Origin: Alkalihalobacillus sp. CinArs1
GTDB lineage: Bacteria; Bacillota; Bacilli; Bacillales; Guptibacillaceae
Direction of reading: 5' to 3'
Length of the DNA: 64,000 nt
Assembly: GCF_947387515.1 (NCBI RefSeq)
Contig: NZ_CANDOB010000001.1
Span: forward strand, 992,001-1,056,000
The notes beneath the pieces were generated by a model, which made no database searches, had not been told where the DNA came from, and saw nothing but the letters and a program-made list of their open reading frames with translations. The translations under genes were made by a program, and so were the position numbers. Shown piece after piece: positions 7,862-16,713 of this stretch; position 1 is the stretch's first letter, and each line of letters begins with the position of its first letter.

Positions 7862-10104
7862 TGAAATGGCTAATTCAATGGAAATTTGAACTTTCGTTTC
7901 TATATAGAAGTTGGTTTTTACTTCCGATGCCTTTTTTATTCCTCATCTGGTTGATTGTGAGCATGACCGTTGAGAATGTTAGTAGTTCAGATAGCCTGTA
8001 CGTTTCTGCTTATCGAACGACACATTCTACGATCTTTATTCTCGTTATCGGCCTCAGTATTTTAATCGGTGTCTACTTGATGCGTCGTGATATTGGGAAT
8101 GAATCCTTCGAATGGCACCGAGCATTACCTGTTTCCAACTTTGTCTTTCTATCTGCAAAATTTATTGCAGGTATCACTTACATGTCCTTTTTCACTTTTT
8201 TAATGGCTCTTACTTTTAGCGCTATATCAATAAGACAACAGCTTCCATTTGCTGAAACGATAGAAGTCTTACGATTTTTTATCATTCAATATGAAGTTTC
8301 GTTAATCATTAGCTTAGCTCTAGGTATGATACTATCCGTCATCATTCAAAATCGTTTCGTCTACTTGATCGCATTTTGCGCGTGGATTTTCGGTACTCTT
8401 TTCATGGAGGTTTACATTCTTAACGGAATTGGAAACTTTAACGATACTGGAAATTTCTACTTAAAGCCTTTCCATTTATCTTATCTATTCTTGGATTCTA
8501 TTTTGGTAAATGGCGTGTGGGGAATTGAACTCATGAAGGAAGAAATAAAGTTACAAAGGCTCTTTGTCCTTTCATTCTCTCTCATGCTACTGATGGGAAC
8601 ACTATTCTTCCTAAATCGTAAGCGGCCAAATGAACACGATAAACTTTGGAGTATTGTCTGCTCGTTTAGTTTACTTGGCGCAATCCTTGCATATATCCCA
8701 TATAATCAATTTTGGGATGTACGAATATCTGCTTTTAATAACGTGGCAAAAGGTTCACCCACTTTCTCACAAACGAGTGATAATAGTTCGATCTATATGT
8801 GGGATCCGAATCTAAAGCAAGATACCGCTACTCAAGAAAGTAGCATATACAAGCGAGAGCTTTTTGAAATCCTATCCTATCGAATTGATATCGATCAAAC
8901 ACCAAACTCTACCCTTGATCTAAAAGCAGCTGTGTCTCTTCAACATGACCAGTTTGATAACGATGAAATAAAATTTACGCTGAACCGCGTGTTCTCCTTA
9001 AATGATGTGAAGGTTGATCAAGAATCCATTGCATTTGAACAAGATGGTGATTTTGTTACGATTACACTTCCAAACGAGGTGAATAACCCAACGATTCATT
9101 TCAACTACGGAGGGGTTTATGAATTATGGACGCATCGAGGCAGTCAAGAGTATTACCCCGGTTTTGCCATGGACAACCAGATCGTTATGCCATCACACAC
9201 GGCCTGGTACCCTTTACCAGCACATCAATATTTGGTTGATTCAGATGGTGAATCTCGCACTGACGTTGGTTTACTTCAACCTACTGATTTCCACGTGAAT
9301 GTGACCGGGGTCGATAACACCGTCTATGGCTCTATTAAACATGTAGAGTCTTCCGGTGAAACGCACACCCTCTCTGGTAAAACTGCTCGACTCGATCTCT
9401 TCAGTGGCTTTTTAACAAAGATTGAAGCAGATCATTACCACACTAGCTTAGTAACTGCGCCTTATCGTAAGGATGCTTCTAAGGAGTTTATGAAAGAGGT
9501 AGACACTCGTCTCACCTACTTTGACGAATTTTTAGATGATGAGATCGATCCTGTACACCACTTCTTCTTTTTGCCGTTGGATCAATTAAGGTGGAGCGGT
9601 TACTTTCGTCAGGATGGTTTTATCGATCAAAACTACATCATGAATGACTACAACAGCTTAAATCATCATGCAACGATCAATGATTTTGTTATCGTCAACT
9701 TATTTCATGAAGATAACTTTGTTTCTGGAAACTATAGACCTGAAGATGCTTTACTAACGAGTACGATTAAAGCTGCTTTCAATTATGTGTATGAACTTGA
9801 ACACGGAAAAGAGGAAGAGGCTTTTGAAACAAGATCTGCTTTCGCCAATATTACAGATGAACAGGATGAGCGCAATTACAGCAAAGAAATCATTCAAACA
9901 GACAAATTGTTAGATATGATTGAAACTGCAATGCATGAAGGAAAAGAGGAAGAAGTAAAAGAGGTGCTCAATCGAATTTACCATGCCAACTGGAGTGGAA
10001 ATGGCTATCCAACCGGCTATGATCTGTATATTGAGCCAGCATCGACCATCAGCTTTGAAGAATGGATGGAAGTTTGGAACGATGTGATGAACACTAAACG
10101 ATGA
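7858..10104 (+). CDS. ABC permease fused to a degenerate M1-peptidase-like domain
   Basis: About 748 residues. Residues 1-285 carry about seven membrane segments of an ABC-2 type permease. The rest is a large soluble domain, probably extracytoplasmic. Its beta-rich first half (about 330-520) holds EYYPGF and HTAWYPLPA, recalling the N-terminal beta domain of M1 aminopeptidases, as in known ABC-permease/M1 fusions. The later part should hold the catalytic HEXXH, but I find none; FVIVNLFHEDNF is the nearest. It is therefore probably a non-catalytic binding or sensing domain. Start at 7858 with a 4-base overlap to the ATPase gene. The following sigma gene starts 13 bases after its stop. Confidence 0.85.
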   Translation: MMKWLIQWKFELSFLYRSWFLLPMPFLFLIWLIVSMTVENVSSSDSLYVSAYRTTHSTIFILVIGLSILIGVYLMRRDIGNESFEWHRALPVSNFVFLSAKFIAGITYMSFFTFLMALTFSAISIRQQLPFAETIEVLRFFIIQYEVSLIISLALGMILSVIIQNRFVYLIAFCAWIFGTLFMEVYILNGIGNFNDTGNFYLKPFHLSYLFLDSILVNGVWGIELMKEEIKLQRLFVLSFSLMLLMGTLFFLNRKRPNEHDKLWSIVCSFSLLGAILAYIPYNQFWDVRISAFNNVAKGSPTFSQTSDNSSIYMWDPNLKQDTATQESSIYKRELFEILSYRIDIDQTPNSTLDLKAAVSLQHDQFDNDEIKFTLNRVFSLNDVKVDQESIAFEQDGDFVTITLPNEVNNPTIHFNYGGVYELWTHRGSQEYYPGFAMDNQIVMPSHTAWYPLPAHQYLVDSDGESRTDVGLLQPTDFHVNVTGVDNTVYGSIKHVESSGETHTLSGKTARLDLFSGFLTKIEADHYHTSLVTAPYRKDASKEFMKEVDTRLTYFDEFLDDEIDPVHHFFFLPLDQLRWSGYFRQDGFIDQNYIMNDYNSLNHHATINDFVIVNLFHEDNFVSGNYRPEDALLTSTIKAAFNYVYELEHGKEEEAFETRSAFANITDEQDERNYSKEIIQTDKLLDMIETAMHEGKEEEVKEVLNRIYHANWSGNGYPTGYDLYIEPASTISFEEWMEVWNDVMNTKR

Positions 10105-10117
10105 AAGGAGAAAGGGC

Positions 10118-10684
10118 ATGACTGATGAAGAATTAGTTATTGGAATGTCCAAAGGAAATCAAGCTGCTTTTGAAGCATTGATCCACAGGTATCATGCCCC
10201 TTTGCTAGGCTATTTAGAGCGAATGCTTCGGGACCGTAAAAAAGCAGAAGATGTTGTACAAGAAACGTTCCTGAAGTTACTAACCCAATTAAAAACAAAA
10301 AAAATACCAGAAAAGATTAAACCGTGGCTTTATCAAGTTGCTACGAATCAATGTCGAGACTACTGGAAAAGTTCTAGTTTCAAATCTGAAAAACAGGTGA
10401 TCGATAAACTCCCTGATCAAGAAAGCGGAGATCCTTCAGTAGTAGAGTTATTCGAACGACAAGAATCGAGAAAAGAATTTCTCGAAAAGCTTGATGAACT
10501 GTCAAACACTCAAAGAGAAATCGTGTACTTAAGATTTTATCAAGATTTAAAATACCAGGAAATTGCAGAGACACTCGAACTACCTTTAGGAACGGTTAAA
10601 TCAAACCTTTATCATGCATTAAAAAAATTAAAGGCATCCATTATGCGAAAGGAGGAAATTAGCCATGCGCGATCTCGATCATGA
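10118..10684 (+). CDS. ECF-type RNA polymerase sigma factor
   Basis: 188 residues with sigma region 2 (about 10-75: YHAPLLGYLERMLRDRKKAEDVVQ, containing the DVVQETF core-binding motif) and region 4 (about 120-175: REIVYLRFYQDLKYQEIA, then LPLGTVKSNLYHALKKLK), and no region 1 or 3. AAAGGAG lies 7 bases upstream. It is unusual in sitting inside an ABC operon; B. subtilis sigY-yxlCDEFG is a comparable pairing of sigma factor and ABC genes. The next gene, encoding a membrane protein, starts 20 bases before its stop and may act as its anti-sigma factor. Confidence 0.92.
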   Translation: MTDEELVIGMSKGNQAAFEALIHRYHAPLLGYLERMLRDRKKAEDVVQETFLKLLTQLKTKKIPEKIKPWLYQVATNQCRDYWKSSSFKSEKQVIDKLPDQESGDPSVVELFERQESRKEFLEKLDELSNTQREIVYLRFYQDLKYQEIAETLELPLGTVKSNLYHALKKLKASIMRKEEISHARSRS

Positions 10685-11453
10685 ACTAGAAGAACTTGAA
10701 CAAGAAATGAAGCAGCCGCTTCAAACGTATATGGCAACATCACCACGTTCAGAAGATACGCAAAAGCTGATTCTTTCCCTTCAGGATTCTTTCGATGAAC
10801 TAAAGCAACATGACATGGAATTTGACTTTGATACAGAGCCTGAAAAACCGTCGCTCTTCAAACAATGCTTAAATCAATTTCGCTCATACCACTGGCTTTA
10901 TTGGATGATCAGCCTCGGTATCTTTGCAATGTTAACATTGATAACAGCGGGAAGCGGTGACCCAGACGGTTTCTTTCCACTGCTTGTTCCTATTTACTTA
11001 TTGTTTGGGATACTTTATAGCTACAAGTCTTGGAACAAGGAAATGAGAATGATTGAATCCGTCACTCCATTCCCACCTGCACTATTACTACTCAGTAAAT
11101 TACTCGTTGTTCTGTGTGTGAACTTCAGCTTTGCCTTTGTCTCGACCGTAGTGATTATATCTGAGAATATTTACGTTGAACCAAGAATGTTCTTACTTCA
11201 ATGGGTCGCACCTTTGTTCTTTTTGACTGGCTTACTAGCCTATATTATGTTTCATAAAGGTGTTATAGCTGGTTTTGTCTCTGCACTTGCAGGATGGGTG
11301 TTTACATTCATTGCCTTGCCCTATTCGATTTATCAAATAAATGATGGATTTTCTAATTTCCTACTAGGAGTTGCCTACCTTGCCCTCTTTGTAATAGGAG
11401 GACTCTTACTATTTTTATCGTATCGCAAAAGCTTACACCTTCAATACATGTGA
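10665..11453 (+). CDS. Six-helix membrane protein, candidate anti-sigma or permease subunit
   Basis: 262 residues. The first 90 are soluble and very acidic (LDHELEELEQEMKQ), then about six membrane helices to the end. Not assigned to a family with certainty. It overlaps the sigma gene by 20 bases and precedes an ATPase gene by 9, so it could be (a) the membrane partner of the second ATPase, or (b) an anti-sigma factor whose N-terminal cytoplasmic part holds the sigma factor; both may apply. No zinc-binding HxxxCxxC anti-sigma motif is present. GGAGG sits 8 bases before the ATG. Confidence 0.75.
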   Translation: MRDLDHELEELEQEMKQPLQTYMATSPRSEDTQKLILSLQDSFDELKQHDMEFDFDTEPEKPSLFKQCLNQFRSYHWLYWMISLGIFAMLTLITAGSGDPDGFFPLLVPIYLLFGILYSYKSWNKEMRMIESVTPFPPALLLLSKLLVVLCVNFSFAFVSTVVIISENIYVEPRMFLLQWVAPLFFLTGLLAYIMFHKGVIAGFVSALAGWVFTFIALPYSIYQINDGFSNFLLGVAYLALFVIGGLLLFLSYRKSLHLQYM

Positions 11454-11462
11454 GGTCATTCG

Positions 11463-12326
11463 ATGATATTAATTGATCAACTAACATACGCTAGGAAAAG
11501 TTTCACTTTAAACGTTCACCATTTACAACTTAATTCTGGTATCACCATCTTAGTAGGAAAGAACGGAGCTGGAAAATCTACTTTCCTTCAACTCCTCGCC
11601 ACAGCTCTAAAGCCACATCGTGGCACCATTTCGTATGGAAGAAAAACGGTAAGTGAAGCATTACCTTATATTCGTAAACAAATCGGCTTTCTTCCAACAG
11701 GTGTAGAATTGTATGAAGAAATGAAGACGAAGCAGTTCTTGAATTACATGAGCGAATTAAAAGGGATATCAAATACGAAAGCAGTAGAAGCATCGATTCA
11801 AGCTATGAACCTTGCGGATGTAAAAAAGAACAAGATAAAATCTCTTTCTCAAGGCATGAAGCAACGAGTAGGGATCGCACAAGCACTTCTAGATTCGCCT
11901 TCCTTTCTACTACTCGATGAACCTTTAAATTACTTGGACAGTCAAGAAAGGAAGAACGTAGTCTCTCTCTTGTCACGGTATGGAACAAATAAGATCGTTC
12001 TCGTCGCAACGCATGATCTAAATGAATGGGAAGAAATTGCTGATAACATTATTTGGCTTAGTGAAGGACAGGTTCTTTTCGATGGTACAGTGAATTGTTG
12101 GAAGAGCAATGCGATTCGAGTTTGGCAAGGTAAAGTGAAGCACACCGAAGTCCATGGCCTGGATACGAATCGAATCACGTATATGAAGCGAGTTGAAGAT
12201 GGTATCATCGTAAAGTATCTATCAGAATCAAAGCCATTCAAATCCTTCACGTTGGTTTCAACCAGCATTGAAGATGCGTATTTTATTCGAAAATATAATG
12301 CGTTACTTGAACATAACCAGTTCTAA
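11463..12326 (+). CDS. ABC transporter ATP-binding protein (second in operon)
   Basis: 287 residues. Walker A GKNGAGKST (about 34), signature LSQGMKQRVG, Walker B FLLLDEPLNYLD, and a switch ATHD. The C-terminal part is divergent. GAGGT lies 7 bases upstream. Gene order implies it serves the six-helix protein before it, the 748-residue permease, or both. The two ATPases are distinct paralogues, not a recent duplication. A bidirectional terminator closes the operon. Confidence 0.92.
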   Translation: MILIDQLTYARKSFTLNVHHLQLNSGITILVGKNGAGKSTFLQLLATALKPHRGTISYGRKTVSEALPYIRKQIGFLPTGVELYEEMKTKQFLNYMSELKGISNTKAVEASIQAMNLADVKKNKIKSLSQGMKQRVGIAQALLDSPSFLLLDEPLNYLDSQERKNVVSLLSRYGTNKIVLVATHDLNEWEEIADNIIWLSEGQVLFDGTVNCWKSNAIRVWQGKVKHTEVHGLDTNRITYMKRVEDGIIVKYLSESKPFKSFTLVSTSIEDAYFIRKYNALLEHNQF

Positions 12327-12343
12327 CGAATACATTCATCATT

Positions 12344-12374
12344 AAAAAACCTCCTAACAATTAGGAGGTTTTTT
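12344..12374. terminator. Bidirectional terminator
   Basis: AAAAAACCTCCTAA and TTAGGAGGTTTTTT pair around CAA. It serves both the ABC/sigma operon and the convergent protease gene. Confidence 0.9.
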
Positions 12375-12378
12375 ACAT

Positions 12379-13362
12379 TTATCTTTTTGAATTCCAAGCA
12401 GTTGTGTAAATGTTAAACAGCTCTTCAAGCTGTTTAACAAGGTTTAGCGCAAGAAGACCATTTCCTTCTGCACTATTCCGATATCCGATCGGAACAGTCC
12501 GCTTGATGAGCTGGGCATAGATTTCAGGTTCCGTTAGCGTTCTGTTAAATTCTTTCTCAGATAAATTCATTAACAGTGCTAACGCTCCAGATACATGCGG
12601 TGCTGACATTGAGGTACCAGACAACACTGCGTATTTGCTTTCAGGGAAAGTAGAGAGAATATCGACACCAGGTGCAATAAGGTCGATCTCATCGTTCGTA
12701 TTTGAAAATGGTGCTAGCGTACGACTAAAAGATGAAGCACCTACCTCGATCACTTCGTTATAAGCTCCAGGATAAGCATATTCTGGTGTGTCAGCTCTTG
12801 CATCTCCTTCATTCCCTGCCGCACATACAACCGATATGTTTTGATCGATCGCGTCTTTTATCGCTTCATGAAGCTCTGGTAAGTCAGATGGGCCACCTAA
12901 CGACATCGAAATAACATTCACCTTTTCACCGTTAGGGCCCTCCCAATCGATCGCATAACGAATTCCGCTTATGATGGATTCGTACGTGCCACTTCCCTCA
13001 CCATTCAATACCTTCACGATTAGAAGCTTTGCTTCTGGAGCAACCCCTACGATTCCGTCCGCACCCTTCTCAGCGGCGATCGTTCCAGCCACATGAGTGC
13101 CATGCCCATTGTTATCATCATAGTTATCCGGGTCCGCATTATAATCTTTCGTAAAGTTCTTTCCACCAATAATTCTAGACTTGAGGTTAGGATGATCAAC
13201 TTGGCATCCCGTGTCGACTACAGCCACTATTCTGTTTCTTCCACGATCAGATTCCTCCCAAATTTCAGGAGCCTGAATCATCTCTACACCGTCTGGATAA
13301 GCCTCATCAGCTTTACTGACTACTTCATTTACTTCAAATGGTATTAGTTTTACCTCGTTCAT
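12379..13362 (-). CDS. isp: Intracellular subtilisin-like serine protease
   Basis: S8 family protease of about 327 residues. The catalytic triad is visible: Asp in VVDTGCQVDHP (about 50), His in NNGHGTHVAGT (about 87), Ser in SGTSMSAPHVSG (about 248); the oxyanion Asn is in CAAGNEGD. There is no signal peptide. The short N-terminal extension has LIPFEV, matching the inhibitory LIPY/F propeptide of intracellular serine proteases, which marks ISP rather than secreted subtilisin. The start is the ATG at 13360-13362, preceded by a GGGGG site; a GTG five codons earlier has none. It probably degrades cytoplasmic proteins in stationary phase. Confidence 0.93.
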   Translation of the reverse strand: MNEVKLIPFEVNEVVSKADEAYPDGVEMIQAPEIWEESDRGRNRIVAVVDTGCQVDHPNLKSRIIGGKNFTKDYNADPDNYDDNNGHGTHVAGTIAAEKGADGIVGVAPEAKLLIVKVLNGEGSGTYESIISGIRYAIDWEGPNGEKVNVISMSLGGPSDLPELHEAIKDAIDQNISVVCAAGNEGDARADTPEYAYPGAYNEVIEVGASSFSRTLAPFSNTNDEIDLIAPGVDILSTFPESKYAVLSGTSMSAPHVSGALALLMNLSEKEFNRTLTEPEIYAQLIKRTVPIGYRNSAEGNGLLALNLVKQLEELFNIYTTAWNSKR

Positions 13363-13475
13363 AAGTACCCCCTTCACGAGACGTTAACAGAATTATCTGA
13401 TAAAAAGGGCGTTTTTGTCCAGTCCTATATGTGCTAATTCTTTCCTTTTTTCGAGATGCGACTGATTCCTTAGAC

Positions 13476-14828
13476 CTATAAGAGGCGGGCTGTTTTCTCA
13501 GCAAGGCTGCTGCGCTCTGTATTTGAAAGCTGTGCGATGCCTACTTCGTCTTCTTGTTTCAACCGTTCTACAGCGTACGTCAGTCCATTGTTAACTGAGT
13601 CAAGGTAAGGATGATCGATTTGATCCGGATCACCGATCAACACGATTTTTGTCCCTTCGCCGACCCTGGTCAAGATCGTTTTCACTTCATGAGGAGATAA
13701 ATTCTGTGCTTCATCTATAATGATGAATTGATTTGGAATGCTTCTGCCTCGAATGTATGTTAACCCTTCTATTTTCAGTGTATGAAGACCTGATAAAATA
13801 TTCTCTAGTTCAGCTTCCGTTCGTGTATCAAAAAGAAATTCTAGATTATCGAAGATCGGCTGCATCCACGGTCGCAATTTATCTTCCTTTTCACCAGGAA
13901 GGAAGCCAATATCGTTTCCAACGGGTACGACCGGCTTCGAGATTAAGATCTTCTGATAAAATTGCTCATCCTCTGTTTGACTGAGACCTGCAGCGAGTGC
14001 AAGGAGCGTTTTTCCTGTTCCTGCCCTTCCAGTGACACAGACCAATGATACAGTCTTATCAAATAACAAATTCATCAACATGCGCTGTTGCACATTCTTC
14101 GGCGAAATTCCCCAGGCATTATAAGAATCCTTTTGGATTCCTTTCACAACCAAGCCATGATCTCCCATAACGACTTTTCCAATTCCTGAATGCTTGCTAC
14201 CGAACAGATCCTTCATGATGATAAAGTCTTGAGGATAGACCTCGCCCTCTACGTAATCACGTAAACTTTCAAGAAGTAGCTCTTCTTCATAAAGTGCATT
14301 GATGAGATCTGGTGGAACGCTTATTTCTACATATCCTTTATGTAATCGATCGATGTCTTGAATTAAACGGTCACTTTCATATAGTTCCGGGAAGAACGTA
14401 GAAAGATCAAGCGATTTCTTTAGCGCATCAGCTTTCGCAATCATAAGCATGTCGTTTGAAACTAACGTAACTTCTCTAGATGCTTCGTAGCTTAAGTTAA
14501 TCGCAACTGCAATGATTCGGTTATCATTGGAATCCTCTCTGAACTCACTTTGAAGCTTTTCAAAAGAACGATGGTTAAGCTCTATTCTAAATGATCCTCC
14601 TGAATCAAGAGCGATCGGCTGATCTAGTCTACCTTTATTTTCATTTCGAAGTTCTTTGTATATTCTTCCAAATTCACGTGCGTTTCTGCCCACTTCATTC
14701 ATAAGTCGCTTCTTGGAATCGATTTCCTCGAGAACGATCGCAGGAATAACCACTTCATTCTCTCCAAATTGAAAGATGGAATGAGCATCGTGCAAAAGAA
14801 TATTGGTGTCTAGAACAAAGGTTTTCAA
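13476..14828 (-). CDS. PIN domain / PhoH-like ATPase (YlaK type)
   Basis: About 450 residues. N-terminal PIN nuclease domain (KTFVLDTNILLHD with its acidic residues, and VTLVSNDMLMIAKA near 140), followed by a PhoH helicase-like ATPase with Walker A GRAGTGKT (about 265) and Walker B FIIIDEAQNL. PhoH2-type proteins of this architecture are reported to be RNA-unwinding RNases. The first recognisable residues (KTFVLDTN) favour the TTG at 14826-14828, after AAAGGAGC; a tandem TTG precedes it. Open frame continues upstream without a ribosome site. Probably monocistronic. Confidence 0.9.
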   Translation of the reverse strand: MKTFVLDTNILLHDAHSIFQFGENEVVIPAIVLEEIDSKKRLMNEVGRNAREFGRIYKELRNENKGRLDQPIALDSGGSFRIELNHRSFEKLQSEFREDSNDNRIIAVAINLSYEASREVTLVSNDMLMIAKADALKKSLDLSTFFPELYESDRLIQDIDRLHKGYVEISVPPDLINALYEEELLLESLRDYVEGEVYPQDFIIMKDLFGSKHSGIGKVVMGDHGLVVKGIQKDSYNAWGISPKNVQQRMLMNLLFDKTVSLVCVTGRAGTGKTLLALAAGLSQTEDEQFYQKILISKPVVPVGNDIGFLPGEKEDKLRPWMQPIFDNLEFLFDTRTEAELENILSGLHTLKIEGLTYIRGRSIPNQFIIIDEAQNLSPHEVKTILTRVGEGTKIVLIGDPDQIDHPYLDSVNNGLTYAVERLKQEDEVGIAQLSNTERSSLAEKTARLL

Positions 14829-14981
14829 CAACAGAACAGCTCCTTTTTCAAGTGAAATAGAAAGACTGAAAAGATACGTTATCCTCTCAAGTTCATTATT
14901 CCAGATAAGAGGGAGCACAACCTAGCACCTTTACATAACTCAAATGAAGTTTACTATATTTTCACATTAGAAAACTTCACA

Positions 14982-15010
14982 TTGCGCATTCATAGAAAGG
15001 ATTGTATAAT
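14982..15010 (+). promoter_or_regulatory. Sigma-A promoter of the Mn riboswitch/TerC gene
   Basis: TTGCGC at 14982-14987, a 17-base spacer, then a perfect TATAAT at 15005-15010. Transcription would start near 15017, just ahead of the riboswitch aptamer. Confidence 0.75.
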
Positions 15011-15036
15011 GAAACGGTGCTAAACATTATATCGTT

Positions 15037-15200
15037 CAAAGGGGAGTAGCTAGCTACAGTATGGTCGTCATGACGAGAAACGATGTTTCTCCGGCCACAC
15101 TGGCAGTCTATCAGACTGTTAGCGAGACCTTTGCCCGCATGCCGGACAAAGGACCCTTCTTTATCATCCTGTCCGTCGTCATGGCAGGATTTTTTTATTT
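15037..15200 (+). ncRNA. yybP-ykoY (Mn2+-sensing) riboswitch
   Basis: The 5' element AAAGGGGAGTAGC (15038-15050) and 3' element GCGAGACCTTTGCC (15122-15135) are the conserved strands of the yybP-ykoY aptamer, with variable stem-loops between. An expression-platform hairpin (ATCCTG / CAGGAT with seven T, 15166-15197) follows and ends about 30 bases before a TerC gene, the family's usual partner. By analogy Mn2+ binding prevents termination and turns on the exporter. Confidence 0.9.
15166..15197 (+). terminator. Riboswitch expression-platform terminator
   Basis: ATCCTGTCC pairs with GGCAGGAT and is followed by seven T. Confidence 0.75.
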
Positions 15201-15229
15201 GCTATCATTTTTATGAGGAAGGTGTATTC

Positions 15230-15916
15230 ATGGATTTATTTTCAGCAGAATTTTTTATGGCGTTGCTGAGCATCATTATGATCGATATCGTACTTGCTGG
15301 TGACAACGCCGTTCTTATCGGTATGGCTGCTCGTAACTTACCAGAGCAACAGCAAAAGAAAGTCATTTGGTTAGGCGCACTTGGTGCAATTGTTATTCGT
15401 TCAGTTGCAACACTCCTAGTCGTTTGGTTGCTAAAAATACCTGGTCTCCTTCTTATCGGAGGAGTCGTATTACTCTGGATTGCATATAAACTATTGAATG
15501 AGGAAGAGGAAGATGAAGAAGTAAAATCAGCAAGTAACTTGTGGGCGGCTGTCCGTACGATCATCATTGCTGATGCTGCTATGGGCCTTGATAATGTGAT
15601 CGCAGTTGCAGGTGCGGCAAACGGAGATTTCCTACTTGTTGTCATCGGATTGATCATAAGTATTCCAATCGTCGTTTGGGGAAGCACACTTATTCTTAAG
15701 CTCATGGAGAAATATCCAGTTATCATCTTCATCGGAGCGGGAGTTCTTGCATGGACAGCTTCTAAGATGATTCTACACGAGCCTTTTATCGGTGACTTTA
15801 TCAATCACAATGCGTTCATCGAGTGGACCTTTATGATACTAGTAACAGCTTTAGTGCTTCTTGCAGGCAAACTGAAGTCAACTTCGTCAAACCACGAGAT
15901 TGCTCGTGAACATTAA
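15230..15916 (+). CDS. TerC family integral membrane protein (YjbE-like), probable Mn2+ exporter
   Basis: 228 residues with about seven membrane segments. Two related acidic motifs, IDIVLAGDNAVLIG (about 19) and AAMGLDNVIAVAG (about 118), form the conserved TerC metal site. An acidic loop (EEEEDEEVK) separates the halves. In B. subtilis, TerC relatives export Mn2+ or metallate secreted enzymes, and several lie under the same riboswitch. The start at 15230 follows GAGGAAGG; the open frame extends upstream through the riboswitch, where it is not coding. A terminator follows. Confidence 0.93.
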   Translation: MDLFSAEFFMALLSIIMIDIVLAGDNAVLIGMAARNLPEQQQKKVIWLGALGAIVIRSVATLLVVWLLKIPGLLLIGGVVLLWIAYKLLNEEEEDEEVKSASNLWAAVRTIIIADAAMGLDNVIAVAGAANGDFLLVVIGLIISIPIVVWGSTLILKLMEKYPVIIFIGAGVLAWTASKMILHEPFIGDFINHNAFIEWTFMILVTALVLLAGKLKSTSSNHEIAREH

Positions 15917-15918
15917 TG

Positions 15919-15946
15919 AAGAGCTCTGGGCGGACCAGAGCTCTTT
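15919..15946. terminator. Bidirectional terminator
   Basis: AAGAGCTCTGG and CCAGAGCTCTT pair around GCGGA. It lies between the convergent terC-type and GNAT genes. Confidence 0.85.
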
Positions 15947-15948
15947 TC

Positions 15949-16704
15949 TTATGTTTTCTCTTCACTAATATACTGCTTAAATATGCCATGTTCTTGAAAC
16001 CCTAGCTTTCTCAAAACAGGTTCTGAGGTTCCAAGTCTCGCTTGCGTAACGGCAAAACGGCTCCCTTTCTCTCTAGCTTCCACTAGTCGATCTTCCACCA
16101 TCTTTCGGTAAATCCCTCTTCCTCTGTATGACGGCAACACACCAGCACCAGTCATATAAAGAGTAAGACCGTCATGACTATAGCGATAGCTTGAGTAGCC
16201 TACCGGCTTCTCATCATCGAATGCTACTATAAATCCTCCTCGACGATCAGGAAGGTTTAAGTAGCTCACTCTCTCTTTATACGCTGCTTCTAAACTATTT
16301 TGGTCATAACCCCATACTTCACTGCTTAGTTTAGCGTGTAAGAACACATCTTCTTTTGTTTCTACATTTTTAATAAGAAAATGTGACGGTCTTTCTACAA
16401 CATCTTCTATTGGCTTTGCTAAACCAACATATGTATCATAGTGGCTCATTCCAAGCTCTTTCAGCTTCGTTTCAAGGTCTGGATTATCTATGACCCACCA
16501 AGAAAAGGGCCGTCCCTCAAAATACTGAAATACAGAGGCAACATCATCAACAGATTGCTTGTACCTAACCACTCTGTTCGCATGAAGACTCGTAGAATTC
16601 AAGTTTTTTATCATAATTAGGTCTTCTTTTAAAACAAAGCGAATACATTCAGGTACAAACGATGGTTCATAGTCCCATTGAAGCGCTTCGATCTTTTCTA
16701 ACAT
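15949..16704 (-). CDS. GNAT family N-acetyltransferase
   Basis: 251 residues; the C-terminal half is a GNAT domain with the acetyl-CoA loop VLPSYRGRGIYRKMV (about 195-210) and a final LRKLGFQEHG. The N-terminal half looks like a second, degenerate GNAT lobe. Substrate unknown. The ATG at 16702-16704 follows AGGTG and lies 9 bases after the stop of the upstream DUF2197 gene, so the two are probably co-transcribed. Confidence 0.85.
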   Translation of the reverse strand: MLEKIEALQWDYEPSFVPECIRFVLKEDLIMIKNLNSTSLHANRVVRYKQSVDDVASVFQYFEGRPFSWWVIDNPDLETKLKELGMSHYDTYVGLAKPIEDVVERPSHFLIKNVETKEDVFLHAKLSSEVWGYDQNSLEAAYKERVSYLNLPDRRGGFIVAFDDEKPVGYSSYRYSHDGLTLYMTGAGVLPSYRGRGIYRKMVEDRLVEAREKGSRFAVTQARLGTSEPVLRKLGFQEHGIFKQYISEEKT

Positions 16705-16713
16705 TTCGTACAC

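Noticed and set aside
15211-15804. 197-codon minus-strand open frame opposite the TerC gene
   Set aside because: Antisense shadow of a clear membrane-protein gene with no start signals.
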